From: Sanguibacter inulinus
GTDB taxonomy: Bacteria; Actinomycetota; Actinomycetes; Actinomycetales; Cellulomonadaceae
NCBI RefSeq assembly: GCF_013415325.1
Contig: NZ_JACBYE010000002.1
Span: 1-64,000, forward strand
Reading direction: 5' to 3'
Length of the DNA: 64,000 nucleotides
The position numbers and the translations under genes are program-made. Positions 56,615-64,000 of this stretch are shown here, in pieces. The notes under the pieces are model-generated. The model was given only the letters and a program-made list of their open reading frames with translations. It was not told the DNA's origin and made no database searches. Position 1 is the stretch's first letter; each line of letters opens with the position of its first letter.

Positions 56615-57619
56615 TCAGGTGTACTGCTCGTCTTCCGTGTCGTCGCCGTCGTAGTAGTCGGCGGTCGAGGGGTCGAAGTCCAGCGGGGAGTCCTTGAGGG
56701 ACAGGCCGAGCTCGGCGAGCTTGTCCTTGACCTCGTTGATGGACTTCGCACCGAAGTTACGGATGTCGAGCAGGTCTGCCTCGCTGCGTGCCACGAGCTC
56801 ACCCACGGCGTGGATGCCCTCGCGCTTGAGGCAGTTGTACGAACGGATCGTCAGCTGGAGGTCCTCGATCGGGAGCGCCAGGTCAGCGGCCAGCGCGGCG
56901 TCGGTCGGCGACGGGCCGATCTCGATGCCCTCGGCCTCGACGTTGAGCTCACGGGCCAGGCCGAACAGCTCGACCAGCGTCTTACCAGCCGACGCGAGCG
57001 CGTCGCGGGGGCTGATGGCCTGCTTGGTCTCGACGTCGACGATGAGCTTGTCGAAGTCGGTGCGCTGCTCGACACGGGTCGCCTCGACCTTGTACGTGAC
57101 CTTAAGGACCGGCGAGTAGATCGAGTCGACCGGCACGCGGCCGATCTCGGCGTCGAAGGACTTGTTCTGCTGGGCAGAGACGTAGCCACGTCCACGCTCG
57201 ACGGTGAGCTCGATCTCGAGCTTTCCCTTGTCGTTGAGGGTCGCGATGTGCAGATCGGGGTTGTGCACCTCGACGCCCGCCGGCGGGACGATGTCCGCGG
57301 CGGTGACCACACCGGAGCCCTGCTTGCGCAGGTACATCACGACGGGCTCGTCGTTCTCCGAGGAGACGACGAGGTTCTTGACGTTGAGGATGATCTCGGT
57401 GACGTCTTCCTTGACACCGGGGACGGTGGTGAACTCGTGGAGCACACCGTCGATCCGGATCGAGGTGACTGCAGCGCCGGGGATCGACGAGAGCAGCGTG
57501 CGACGGAGCGAGTTGCCGAGCGTGTAGCCGAAGCCAGGCTCGAGCGGCTCGATGGAGAAGCGTGAGCGGCTCTCCGAGATGACCTCTTCGGTCAGTGTGG
57601 GGCGCTGTGCGATAAGCAC
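56615..57619 (-). CDS. rpoA: RNA polymerase alpha subunit
   Basis: A 334-aa alpha subunit. The N-terminal dimerisation domain has [23 protein letters not shown], read in parts. The C-terminal domain has [19 protein letters not shown] and [15 protein letters not shown] that bind UP elements and activators. GTG start with AAAGGA about 10 nt upstream. A 162-nt gap with a 20-bp hairpin separates it from rpsK, and the rpsD gene that stands here in many actinobacteria is missing. Confidence 0.97.
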   Translation of the reverse strand: MLIAQRPTLTEEVISESRSRFSIEPLEPGFGYTLGNSLRRTLLSSIPGAAVTSIRIDGVLHEFTTVPGVKEDVTEIILNVKNLVVSSENDEPVVMYLRKQGSGVVTAADIVPPAGVEVHNPDLHIATLNDKGKLEIELTVERGRGYVSAQQNKSFDAEIGRVPVDSIYSPVLKVTYKVEATRVEQRTDFDKLIVDVETKQAISPRDALASAGKTLVELFGLARELNVEAEGIEIGPSPTDAALAADLALPIEDLQLTIRSYNCLKREGIHAVGELVARSEADLLDIRNFGAKSINEVKDKLAELGLSLKDSPLDFDPSTADYYDGDDTEDEQYT

Positions 57620-57715
57620 GTGGGTGTGTTCCTTTCAGCATGCGTCCGCTATATGACGCATCACGAACCCGGGACGAAGATCTCCTCGCCGGGACCTGCA
57701 GCTTGCTGCCGGGTG

Positions 57716-57758
57716 ACGGTGCTCTGCCCACGTGCGGGGCACGTGGGCAGAGCACCGT
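57716..57758 (-). promoter_or_regulatory. 20-bp hairpin between rpsK and rpoA
   Basis: Perfect inverted repeat, 57716-57735 with 57739-57758, loop GGG. It lies 24 bp after the rpsK stop inside the ribosomal operon. As strong as the end-of-operon terminators, so it should attenuate or terminate transcription, or protect the rpsK 3' end. A separate rpoA promoter may lie at 57620-57715 (weak TATAGC candidate). Confidence 0.7.
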
Positions 57759-57781
57759 CTCGGCGGTGACGACCGGTCAGG

Positions 57782-58189
57782 TCAGACGCGGCGGCGCTTG
57801 GGCGGGCGGCAGCCGTTGTGCGCCTGGGGGGTGACGTCCTGGATCGAGCCGACCTCGAGGCCAGCGGCCTGGAGGGAGCGGATCGCGGTCTCGCGCCCGG
57901 AGCCGGGGCCCTTGACGAAGACGTCGACCTTCTTCATGCCGTGCTCCTGCGCACGGCGTGCAGCGGCCTCGGCGGCGAGCTGCGCGGCGAACGGGGTCGA
58001 CTTGCGCGAACCCTTGAAGCCGACCTGGCCGGAGGAGGCCCAGGAGATGACCGCACCGGACGGGTCCGTGATGGACACGATGGTGTTGTTGAAGGTGCTC
58101 TTGATGTGCGCCTGGCCGATGGCGACGTTCTTCTTGTCTTTACGGCGAGGCTTGCGTGCGCTCTGGGCGCCGCGAGTCTTGGGAGGCAT
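57782..58189 (-). CDS. rpsK: 30S ribosomal protein S11
   Basis: A 135-aa S11. [22 protein letters not shown], read in parts, and the C-terminal [18 protein letters not shown] are canonical. ATG start in a good context. Downstream of rpsM; followed by a strong hairpin. Confidence 0.97.
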   Translation of the reverse strand: MPPKTRGAQSARKPRRKDKKNVAIGQAHIKSTFNNTIVSITDPSGAVISWASSGQVGFKGSRKSTPFAAQLAAEAAARRAQEHGMKKVDVFVKGPGSGRETAIRSLQAAGLEVGSIQDVTPQAHNGCRPPKRRRV

Positions 58190-58283
58190 GTGCTGTTTCT
58201 TTCCTTGCTCGAGGTCTTCGGATCGCGGGAGAGGTGTTCGGCGGCCGATGTAGAACCGCCGGCTCCCGGCGAACTACTGGCTG

Positions 58284-58658
58284 CTAGCGGGCCTTCTTCT
58301 TGCCGGCCACGGTGCGCTTGGGGCCCTTGCGGGTACGCGCGTTGGTCTTCGTGCGCTGTCCGCGCACGGGCAGGCCGCGGCGGTGGCGCAGACCCTCGTA
58401 GCAGCCGATCTCGACCTTGCGGCGGATGTCAGCAGCAACCTCACGGCGAAGGTCACCCTCGAGCTTGTAGTTGCCCTCGAGGTAGTCACGGAGCGAGACG
58501 AGCTCGGCGTCGCCGAGGTCCTTCACGCGGACGTCGGGGCTGATGCCCGTCGCTGCCAGCGTCTGCTGGGCGCGGGTACGGCCGACGCCGAAGATGTAGG
58601 TGAGTGCAACCTCGAGCCGCTTGTCGCGGGGGAGGTCGACACCGATAAGACGTGCCAT
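58284..58658 (-). CDS. rpsM: 30S ribosomal protein S13
   Basis: A 124-aa S13. [20 protein letters not shown] starts the protein, and the C-terminal [20 protein letters not shown] is the conserved rRNA-binding tail. The ATG at 58658 gives the family length. 214 nt after rpmJ, longer than usual for this junction. Confidence 0.97.
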   Translation of the reverse strand: MARLIGVDLPRDKRLEVALTYIFGVGRTRAQQTLAATGISPDVRVKDLGDAELVSLRDYLEGNYKLEGDLRREVAADIRRKVEIGCYEGLRHRRGLPVRGQRTKTNARTRKGPKRTVAGKKKAR

Positions 58659-58872
58659 GTGCCTTCCGGCTCCTGTACTGCATTCGGAGGTCTGCCGCAC
58701 CATCTCTCGCGGATTTGCGAGCCCCGGCCTCCGAGCCGAGGGTGACGCCTGGTCGCGGATCTCTCCGTGCCAGCCGTTGGTGGTGCGCTGGGTCGTGCGT
58801 GCCCGGTTGTTCAGCCCGCCGGACAGGCACTGGTCGATCTGTGAAGCATGTGCCCTAGAGCACCGAGGCCTC

Positions 58873-58986
58873 TCAGCCCTGGCGCTGCTTGTGACGCAGG
58901 TTCTCGCAGATGACCATGACGCGACCGTGCCGGCGGATCACCTTGCACTTGTCGCAGATCTTCTTGACGCTGGGCTTGACCTTCAT
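58873..58986 (-). CDS. rpmJ: 50S ribosomal protein L36
   Basis: A 37-aa protein starting [19 protein letters not shown]. The Cys pair CDKC and the later Cys and His form the zinc-binding (C+) type of L36. Too short for common length cut-offs. Between infA and rpsM as usual; ATG with GGAGG-like GAGGAA upstream. Confidence 0.96.
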   Translation of the reverse strand: MKVKPSVKKICDKCKVIRRHGRVMVICENLRHKQRQG

Positions 58987-59046
58987 CGTGGTTCCTCCGC
59001 CGCCGTGTGGCGCATGCGCGCAAGACAGCAGTTGATCGAGTGGTGG

Positions 59047-59268
59047 TTACTTGTAGCGGTAGACGATCCGGCCACGGGACAAGTCGTACGGGCTCAGCTC
59101 GACCACTACGCGGTCCTCGGGGAGGATCCGGATGTAGTGCTGTCGCATCTTGCCCGAGATGTGAGCGAGCACCTTGTGACCGTTGGCAAGCTCCACGCGA
59201 AACATCGCGTTCGGCAGCGCCTCGACCACGCTGCCCTCGATCTCGATGACACCGTCCTTCTTCGCCAT
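59047..59268 (-). CDS. infA: Translation initiation factor IF-1
   Basis: A 73-aa OB-fold protein that binds the ribosomal A site during initiation. [20 protein letters not shown] and the ending [15 protein letters not shown] are canonical. GGAGG lies 4 nt before the ATG. First gene of the alpha operon here, with a promoter in the gap behind the LuxR gene. Confidence 0.97.
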   Translation of the reverse strand: MAKKDGVIEIEGSVVEALPNAMFRVELANGHKVLAHISGKMRQHYIRILPEDRVVVELSPYDLSRGRIVYRYK

Positions 59269-59420
59269 ATCCTCCGCTAACTCTCGTGACGAACATCCTG
59301 CCCACGGCCGCGTCGGCCACGCCCGGAACGGGTCCGGGAGACGTGGTCTGCAGCTGTTGCCAGCTGTCGAGACCGTGGAGTGGAGGTGGAAGTGCGCGAG
59401 CACTACACACCCAACGAAAC

Positions 59421-59426
59421 ATCTTA
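59421..59426 (-). promoter_or_regulatory. Candidate -10 box of the infA-rplQ operon
   Basis: TAAGAT on the minus strand; TTCCTG 17 bp upstream is a poor -35. Predicts a start near 59414 and a leader of about 146 nt. The box lies 40 bp from the end of the LuxR gene, so the ribosomal operon has its own promoter. Confidence 0.4.
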
Positions 59427-59463
59427 CGGCACGAGACCCGAAACAGGAAAACTGTGCCGCACG

Positions 59464-62412
59464 TCATGCCATGTCGTCGTCCTCGTAGTCGGCCTCGTCC
59501 TCCGCGTCGTCCTCGGCGTCGTCGTGCGGGCGCTCGTCGCCTGCACGCCCGGTGGGCGCGGCGCCCCTGCCGCCGCCCCTCCTCCCCCGGCCGCCCGACC
59601 CGCCTCGGCCGCCTGGTCCACCTCGCCGACCGGCGTCCCCAGGGCCTCGTGCTCCCCCGGCGCCGGGTTCCCCGGCGGGGTCGTCGAGCAGCCCCAGGTC
59701 GCGCGCCTTCTCGACGGTCTCGACGCTCGAGTGGGTCCCGAGCTTCTGGTAGATGCTCCGCAGGTGCGTCTTGACGGTGTTGGCGGACAAGAACAGCGAG
59801 CGGGCGACGCTCGCGAGCGACGGGCTCTCGGCCAGGCTGCGCAGCACCTGCATCTCGCGGCTGCTGAGCCTGGCGCGCGGCGACTCCCCGGGGAACACGC
59901 TGTCGCTCTCGGCGAAGCCCGGTGCGTCGAGGACCGCGCGGACCGCAGGCACCTGCGCAGCCAGGTCCTCGAGCACCTCCCGCGGGACCTTGAGGAAGCT
60001 GCGCAGCAGCCCGGTCGCCCGGAAGAGGGCGACAGCCTCTTCGAGCGCGACGGCAGCCTCGTGCCTGTGCCCGCGGCCGAGCTCGGCCGCGGCGAGCACC
60101 AGCAGCAGGTCGAGACGCATCCGCGGGCCGTTGAGGTGCGTGGCCAACCACGCCGTGCACCTGTCGACGGCCTCGTCCAGGTCCCCCGCGACGAGGTCTG
60201 TCCGGGCGCAGGCGAGCGCGACGGCCTCGTACCGCCGGTCCATGCCCGCGACAGCTGCTCGAGCCCGCGAGACGTACCCGAGCCCGAGGTACAGCTCGAC
60301 CGCAGCCCCTGCCAGCAGAGACTCCCGCAGGCTGCGTGACGCGCTGCTGCCCTCGAGAGCCTGCCGCGCCGCCTCGACCTCCGCCAGAGCCTCGTAGTGG
60401 GTGCCGTCCCGCAGCGCGATCTGCGACCGGACCGCGATGACCACGACACCGAGCCCGGACGCACCACCAGGATCGCCGGGCGGCAGCAGAGCCGTCCCGC
60501 TGGACGGTTCGAGGCGCTCGAGCGCGACGATCGCCCGGACGGTCTGGACCCCTCGTCCGTCGGCCGTGCGGCCTGCAGTGCTGGCCCGGCCGAGCTCTGA
60601 GACGACGGCGGGGACCTCGAGCAGCCACTCCTCAGCCTGCTCCAGATAGCCGAGCAGCGCACAGCACAGGGCGGCACCGACCGCAGACTCCCGCAGCACG
60701 AGCGGCCTGCCAGCGCTGCGCGCGAGACCAGCCCCCTGACGGAAGGCCGAGAGCGCGCCCTCGACGTCTCCGGCGAGGAACCGTGTCACCGCCCACTCGT
60801 AGAGCAGCGGGGCGAGCTCCCCCTGGGCGGCCGCGTCCGCACCGTCGAGGATCGGCCCGACGCCCACCTGTGCCTGCTCTGCGAGGTGGGTCGCGGCGCC
60901 GTAGTCACCGGTGAGGCGCAGCGTGACGATCTGCGCCAGTCCCTCCTCCATCGAGCCGAGCGCCTGGGCGGCCGGACCGGTGCCGTCAGCCGCGGAGCCA
61001 GGACCGGCTGCCCGCAGCCCGCGCACAGCGTCGTGCGCCGCGCCACCAGGGTCGCCGCGCTGGGGACGGAGCACGGGCAGCAGGTGCGCGTGCGCGATCC
61101 CGAGGCGAGGGTGGCGGGCCAGCACAGTCGCGGGGACCCGTTCGACCACGTCGGCGACGACATCCGGGTGCTCGGCGACCAGGGTCGCCCAGTGACTTTC
61201 GACGAGCTCGGCACAGGCTTCCCAGGTCCGCGCCTCGAGCAGGTGCTCGACAGCCTCGCCGACCCGCCCCTGGGTCGTCCGCAGCCGTGCCATGCGGCGC
61301 TGGGCGACCCTGTACCGGCGCGGTTCCTCAGCACGGAAGATCTCCGTCGCCGCCAGGGCGACAGCCTCGACGTACCTGAGCCGCACCTGCGTGCCTGCGG
61401 TCTCCTGGACGAGCAGACCGACGTCGACGAGCCCGCAGACGATGTCCGCGCAGTCACGCAGGCCTGTGGTCCAGGTCGCGTCGTCGACCGTGAAAGGCCC
61501 GATGAAGCCCGTGAGCTGCACAAAACGCTTGAGCGCTGGGTCGGCGAGCTCGTCCCAGACCGATCTGAGATAGGGGAGCCCCGCCGAGAGGTCGAGCCTG
61601 TGGCTCGGCACTGCCGGTGTCGCCGGCACCACGGCCGGTCGACCTGTGGCCTCGACAGCAGGTCCGTCGGCCCGCGTCGCGAGGTCTGACCGGGACCGTC
61701 CTCCAGGGCGAGCCCGCGGACCAGAGCCGACGAGCACGGCACGCAGCAGCGCGGCCCATCCACCGGTCGCCCGGACGAGTGACCGGACCGACTCGCTCGA
61801 GAGGTCGTGACCGAGGGCCGCGACGAGGCGGGTGGTGTCGTCGACCCCGAGCAAGAGGTCCTGGGGTCCGAGGACCACCGAGTCGACGGTCGAGGCGAGG
61901 AGCGGCTCGGTGGTCCGCGGGCTCCGCGCCAGCACCACCACGTACAGCAGGTCGAACCGCTGGACGAGCTCGAGGATCTCCCCGGCGACGTGCGGGTCAG
62001 GGTTGTCGTCAAAGTCGTCGACGACCACGCAGAGCGGCTCGGTGCGTCCAGCGATCGCTGCGACCACGTCGCTCCGCCCGGGCACGAGGCCTGGCTCGAC
62101 GGCGCTCAGCCCGGCGCGCCACAGCTCGGCCGCGAGCCGCGCCCAGAACGGGGCGGGCATCCCGTCCGCCAGGACCGACGGCAGCCTGCACGACACCCAG
62201 ACGAGGTCGTGACCGGGGGTCCGTGCGCGGGCCCACGAGCTGACGAGCGCCGTCTTGCCGTAGCCCTTGGGCGCGCAGATCACCGTGAGCGGCTCGTGGC
62301 GGTCGAGCAACGACGTCAGTGCGGGCTTGCCGACGAGGACCGAGGGCGCACGAGGGAGCCTCGGGGGGCGCATGCCACCCCCAGCCCCCCGGTGCTCGGA
62401 ATCCCACGACAT
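59464..62412 (-). CDS. LAL-type LuxR regulator (MalT-like) with RGG and acidic tail
   Basis: A 982-aa regulator. N-terminal STAND-type ATPase: Walker A APKGYGKT at 47-54, Walker B CVVVDDFDD near 125-135. A long helical repeat (TPR-like) middle follows. The LuxR HTH (LSSREMQVLRSLAES, LSANTVKTHLRSIYQKLG) lies around 855-915. After it come about 70 further residues: a Gly/Arg-rich stretch with GGRGG motifs, then a run of Asp/Glu. LAL proteins sense a ligand and activate transcription. Position between map and infA is unusual for a regulator. ATG at 62412 chosen; a start 13 codons on is possible. Confidence 0.85.
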   Translation of the reverse strand: MSWDSEHRGAGGGMRPPRLPRAPSVLVGKPALTSLLDRHEPLTVICAPKGYGKTALVSSWARARTPGHDLVWVSCRLPSVLADGMPAPFWARLAAELWRAGLSAVEPGLVPGRSDVVAAIAGRTEPLCVVVDDFDDNPDPHVAGEILELVQRFDLLYVVVLARSPRTTEPLLASTVDSVVLGPQDLLLGVDDTTRLVAALGHDLSSESVRSLVRATGGWAALLRAVLVGSGPRARPGGRSRSDLATRADGPAVEATGRPAVVPATPAVPSHRLDLSAGLPYLRSVWDELADPALKRFVQLTGFIGPFTVDDATWTTGLRDCADIVCGLVDVGLLVQETAGTQVRLRYVEAVALAATEIFRAEEPRRYRVAQRRMARLRTTQGRVGEAVEHLLEARTWEACAELVESHWATLVAEHPDVVADVVERVPATVLARHPRLGIAHAHLLPVLRPQRGDPGGAAHDAVRGLRAAGPGSAADGTGPAAQALGSMEEGLAQIVTLRLTGDYGAATHLAEQAQVGVGPILDGADAAAQGELAPLLYEWAVTRFLAGDVEGALSAFRQGAGLARSAGRPLVLRESAVGAALCCALLGYLEQAEEWLLEVPAVVSELGRASTAGRTADGRGVQTVRAIVALERLEPSSGTALLPPGDPGGASGLGVVVIAVRSQIALRDGTHYEALAEVEAARQALEGSSASRSLRESLLAGAAVELYLGLGYVSRARAAVAGMDRRYEAVALACARTDLVAGDLDEAVDRCTAWLATHLNGPRMRLDLLLVLAAAELGRGHRHEAAVALEEAVALFRATGLLRSFLKVPREVLEDLAAQVPAVRAVLDAPGFAESDSVFPGESPRARLSSREMQVLRSLAESPSLASVARSLFLSANTVKTHLRSIYQKLGTHSSVETVEKARDLGLLDDPAGEPGAGGARGPGDAGRRGGPGGRGGSGGRGRRGGGRGAAPTGRAGDERPHDDAEDDAEDEADYEDDDMA

Positions 62413-62543
62413 CTGGTCGCCCTGCTCGTCGGTCCTTCTGCTCGAAGGACGGGAGGCCCTGGCTCGCCCAGGAATCGCGAGGCTACCGCCACGGCCTCGA
62501 CGGTGGGAAGACGATCGGGCGGAGTTCGCCCGCCCGAACCGCG

Positions 62544-63383
62544 TCAGACCGGGGCGATCTCCACACCCAGGGCCGCGAGGCGGGCTGCGCCGCCGTCTTC
62601 GGCCGTGAGGACCCAGAGTCCGTCCTCGAGGATCGCGACGGTGTGCTCCCAGTGGGCGGCCCTCGACCCGTCGCTCGAGACCACGGTCCAGTCGTCCTCG
62701 CAGACGTGGGTCAGCTGGTCGCCACGGGTGACCATGGGTTCGACCGCGAGGCACATCCCGGGGCGGATCTTCGCGCCGCGCTCTCGGGTGCGGTAGTTCA
62801 GCACGTCCGGGGGCTGGTGCATCGCGGTACCGATACCGTGCCCGACGTAGTCCTCGACGATCCCGTAGCGGGCACCGTCACGCTCGGCGGCATCGGTGAT
62901 CGAGTCGTCGACAGCGTTCGCGACAGCGCTCAGACGCTCCCCCGACGCGAGAGCTGCCACGCCGGCCCACATCGCGTCGTCCGTGGCACGGATGAGCGCC
63001 AGGTCGCGCGGGTCTGCAGCGACCTCTCCCCCGACGACGAAGGACACCGCGGCGTCGGCGTGCCAGCCGTCGACGATCGCTCCGCAGTCGACCGAGACCA
63101 GGTCCCCGTGGACCAGGACCCGGCCGCCGGGGATGCCGTGGATGACGGCGTCGTTGACCGAGACGCAGACCGTCGCCGGGAAGCCCTCGTACCCGAGGAA
63201 GGACGCCGTGGCGCCGGCATCGGCGATCACGGCCGCGGCCACGGCGTCGAGATCTGCTGTGGTCAGGCCCGCAGCCGCAGCGTCTTCGACAGCCCTCAGG
63301 GCCGCGGCGACCACGAGCCCGGCCCTGCGCATGCACGACACCTGCTCAGGTGTCTTGTACTCGATCTTCTCGCGGCCGAACAT
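62544..63383 (-). CDS. map: Methionine aminopeptidase (type I)
   Basis: A 279-aa metallopeptidase removing the N-terminal Met. IEYKTPEQVSCMRRAGLVVA, the metal ligands in SVDCGAIVDGWHADAA, HGIGTAMHQPP and LAVEPMVTRG and the final HWEHTVAI are intact. 16 nt after adk, as expected in the secY-adk-map group. The next gene downstream is the LuxR regulator, not infA. Confidence 0.96.
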   Translation of the reverse strand: MFGREKIEYKTPEQVSCMRRAGLVVAAALRAVEDAAAAGLTTADLDAVAAAVIADAGATASFLGYEGFPATVCVSVNDAVIHGIPGGRVLVHGDLVSVDCGAIVDGWHADAAVSFVVGGEVAADPRDLALIRATDDAMWAGVAALASGERLSAVANAVDDSITDAAERDGARYGIVEDYVGHGIGTAMHQPPDVLNYRTRERGAKIRPGMCLAVEPMVTRGDQLTHVCEDDWTVVSSDGSRAAHWEHTVAILEDGLWVLTAEDGGAARLAALGVEIAPV

Positions 63384-63399
63384 CGTGGTCTTCTGTCTC

Positions 63400-63984
63400 T
63401 CAGGAGTGCAGCTGGTCGAGCGCACCGAGCAGGCGGGTGGTGACCTCGTCGACGGAACCGATGCCGTCGACCTGGGCCAGGGCGCCACGCTCGGCGTACA
63501 GCCGTGCGATCGGCGCCGTCTGCTCGGCGTAGACCGACAGACGGTGCCGGATGACGGGTTCGGTGTCGTCCGCACGACCCTCGATCTCCGCACGGCCCAG
63601 GAGCCGCTCGACGACGATCTCAGGGTCGGCGGTGATCTCGACGGCCCCGTCGAGCGTCAGCCCGAGGTCTGTGAGGATCGTGTCGAGCTCGGCCACCTGG
63701 GCCACGTTGCGCGGGTAGCCGTCGAGGATGAACCCCTGCTCCCCCGCAGCGACCTTGGAGGCGAGCTTGTCGCGCACCATGGCGTTGGTGACCTCGTCGG
63801 GGACGAGCTCGCCCTTCGCGGTGTACTGCTGGGCGAGCAGACCGAGCTCGGTCTCGCCCTTGATGTTCGAGCGGAAGATGTCGCCTGTCGAGATCGCCTC
63901 GATCTGGAGCGACTCGGCCAGGCGCGCGGCCTGGGTGCCCTTTCCCGCTCCGGGAGGGCCGAGGAGGACGATGCGTGCGCTCAA
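63400..63984 (-). CDS. adk: Adenylate kinase
   Basis: A 194-aa kinase (AMP + ATP to 2 ADP). Walker A GPPGAGKGTQ, ISTGDIFR and the motif FILDGYPRN are canonical. Short-lid type without the zinc insertion, as in other actinobacteria. The start is TTG at 63984, which overlaps the secY stop as TTGA; no in-frame ATG or GTG fits before the P-loop. Confidence 0.95.
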   Translation of the reverse strand: MSARIVLLGPPGAGKGTQAARLAESLQIEAISTGDIFRSNIKGETELGLLAQQYTAKGELVPDEVTNAMVRDKLASKVAAGEQGFILDGYPRNVAQVAELDTILTDLGLTLDGAVEITADPEIVVERLLGRAEIEGRADDTEPVIRHRLSVYAEQTAPIARLYAERGALAQVDGIGSVDEVTTRLLGALDQLHS

Positions 63985-64000
63985 CGGAGGAACCCTTCGT
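63981..64000 (-). CDS. secY: SecY, C-terminal end only (partial)
   Basis: The last 20 bases read, on the minus strand, EGFLR followed by TGA. YEGFLR/K is the usual SecY C-terminus in actinobacteria, and secY directly precedes adk in this conserved cluster. The rest of the gene is outside the window. Confidence 0.75.

Overview
The window is a gene-dense piece of a high-GC actinobacterial chromosome. WhiB, RpiR, DeoR and MerR regulators, GuaB3, an F420-type oxidoreductase, many GTG starts, 4-nt ATGA overlaps and a CIRCE element all fit. The housekeeping order secY-adk-map-infA-rpmJ-rpsM-rpsK-rpoA-rplQ ... truA ... rplM-rpsI-glmM ... glmS-acpS-nnr-alr-tsaE-tsaB-rimI-tsaD ... groES-whiB ... guaB-guaB3 is the backbone I remember from Mycobacterium tuberculosis. 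The gene content (complete fructose PTS operon, DUF6541, DUF5709, DUF1684) suggests order Micrococcales, something like Cellulomonas or Sanguibacter. I cannot fix the genus from sequence alone. I saw no rRNA, tRNA, CRISPR array, insertion sequence or prophage.

Left part (1-13.2 kb), accessory metabolism. A three-gene minus-strand operon encodes a processive GT2 glycosyltransferase, a membrane-anchored right-handed beta-helix protein and a beta-helix lipoprotein. This looks like a compact synthase-dependent exopolysaccharide system with its own polysaccharide-modifying enzymes, and it is the best candidate here for something undescribed. It is followed by a succinate-semialdehyde-type aldehyde dehydrogenase and a fructose PTS operon that carries everything needed for uptake: DeoR regulator, FruK, EIIA, EIIBC, HPr and EI.

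13.5-22.9 kb: a YpeA-type acetyltransferase with a 15-bp minisatellite in its coding sequence; guaB3 and guaB, both apparently leaderless; an RluA-type pseudouridine synthase whose start overlaps the guaB stop; a MerR regulator with a degenerate cobalamin-binding domain, divergent from a WhiB3/WhiD-like gene with shared octamer repeats between them; a groES without groEL; and a small gene pair with an apparent 2-nt frameshift.

22.9-28.2 kb: a tightly overlapped operon encoding a HAD hydrolase, a PhnDCEE-type phosphonate or phosphate-ester importer and an RpiR regulator with a sugar-phosphate-binding SIS domain.

28.4-43.9 kb: mostly core genes. They cover a THUMP-like methyltransferase, a GCS2 ligase, the tRNA t6A genes tsaE/tsaB/tsaD with rimI and an inserted rhodanese, alanine racemase, a P-loop kinase, NAD(P)HX repair, an LLM oxidoreductase, AcpS, GlmS, CoaA and a DedA protein.

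44.2-64 kb: peptide deformylase, GlmM, S9, L13, TrhO, an ABC-F protein, DUF5709, TruA, a PPGK-like ROK kinase, a hydrolase and a DUF6541 membrane protein lead into the alpha operon (L17, RpoA, S11, S13, L36, IF-1). The alpha operon lacks rpsD and has a strong hairpin in its place. A large LAL-type LuxR regulator sits between infA and map. The window ends in the last codons of secY.
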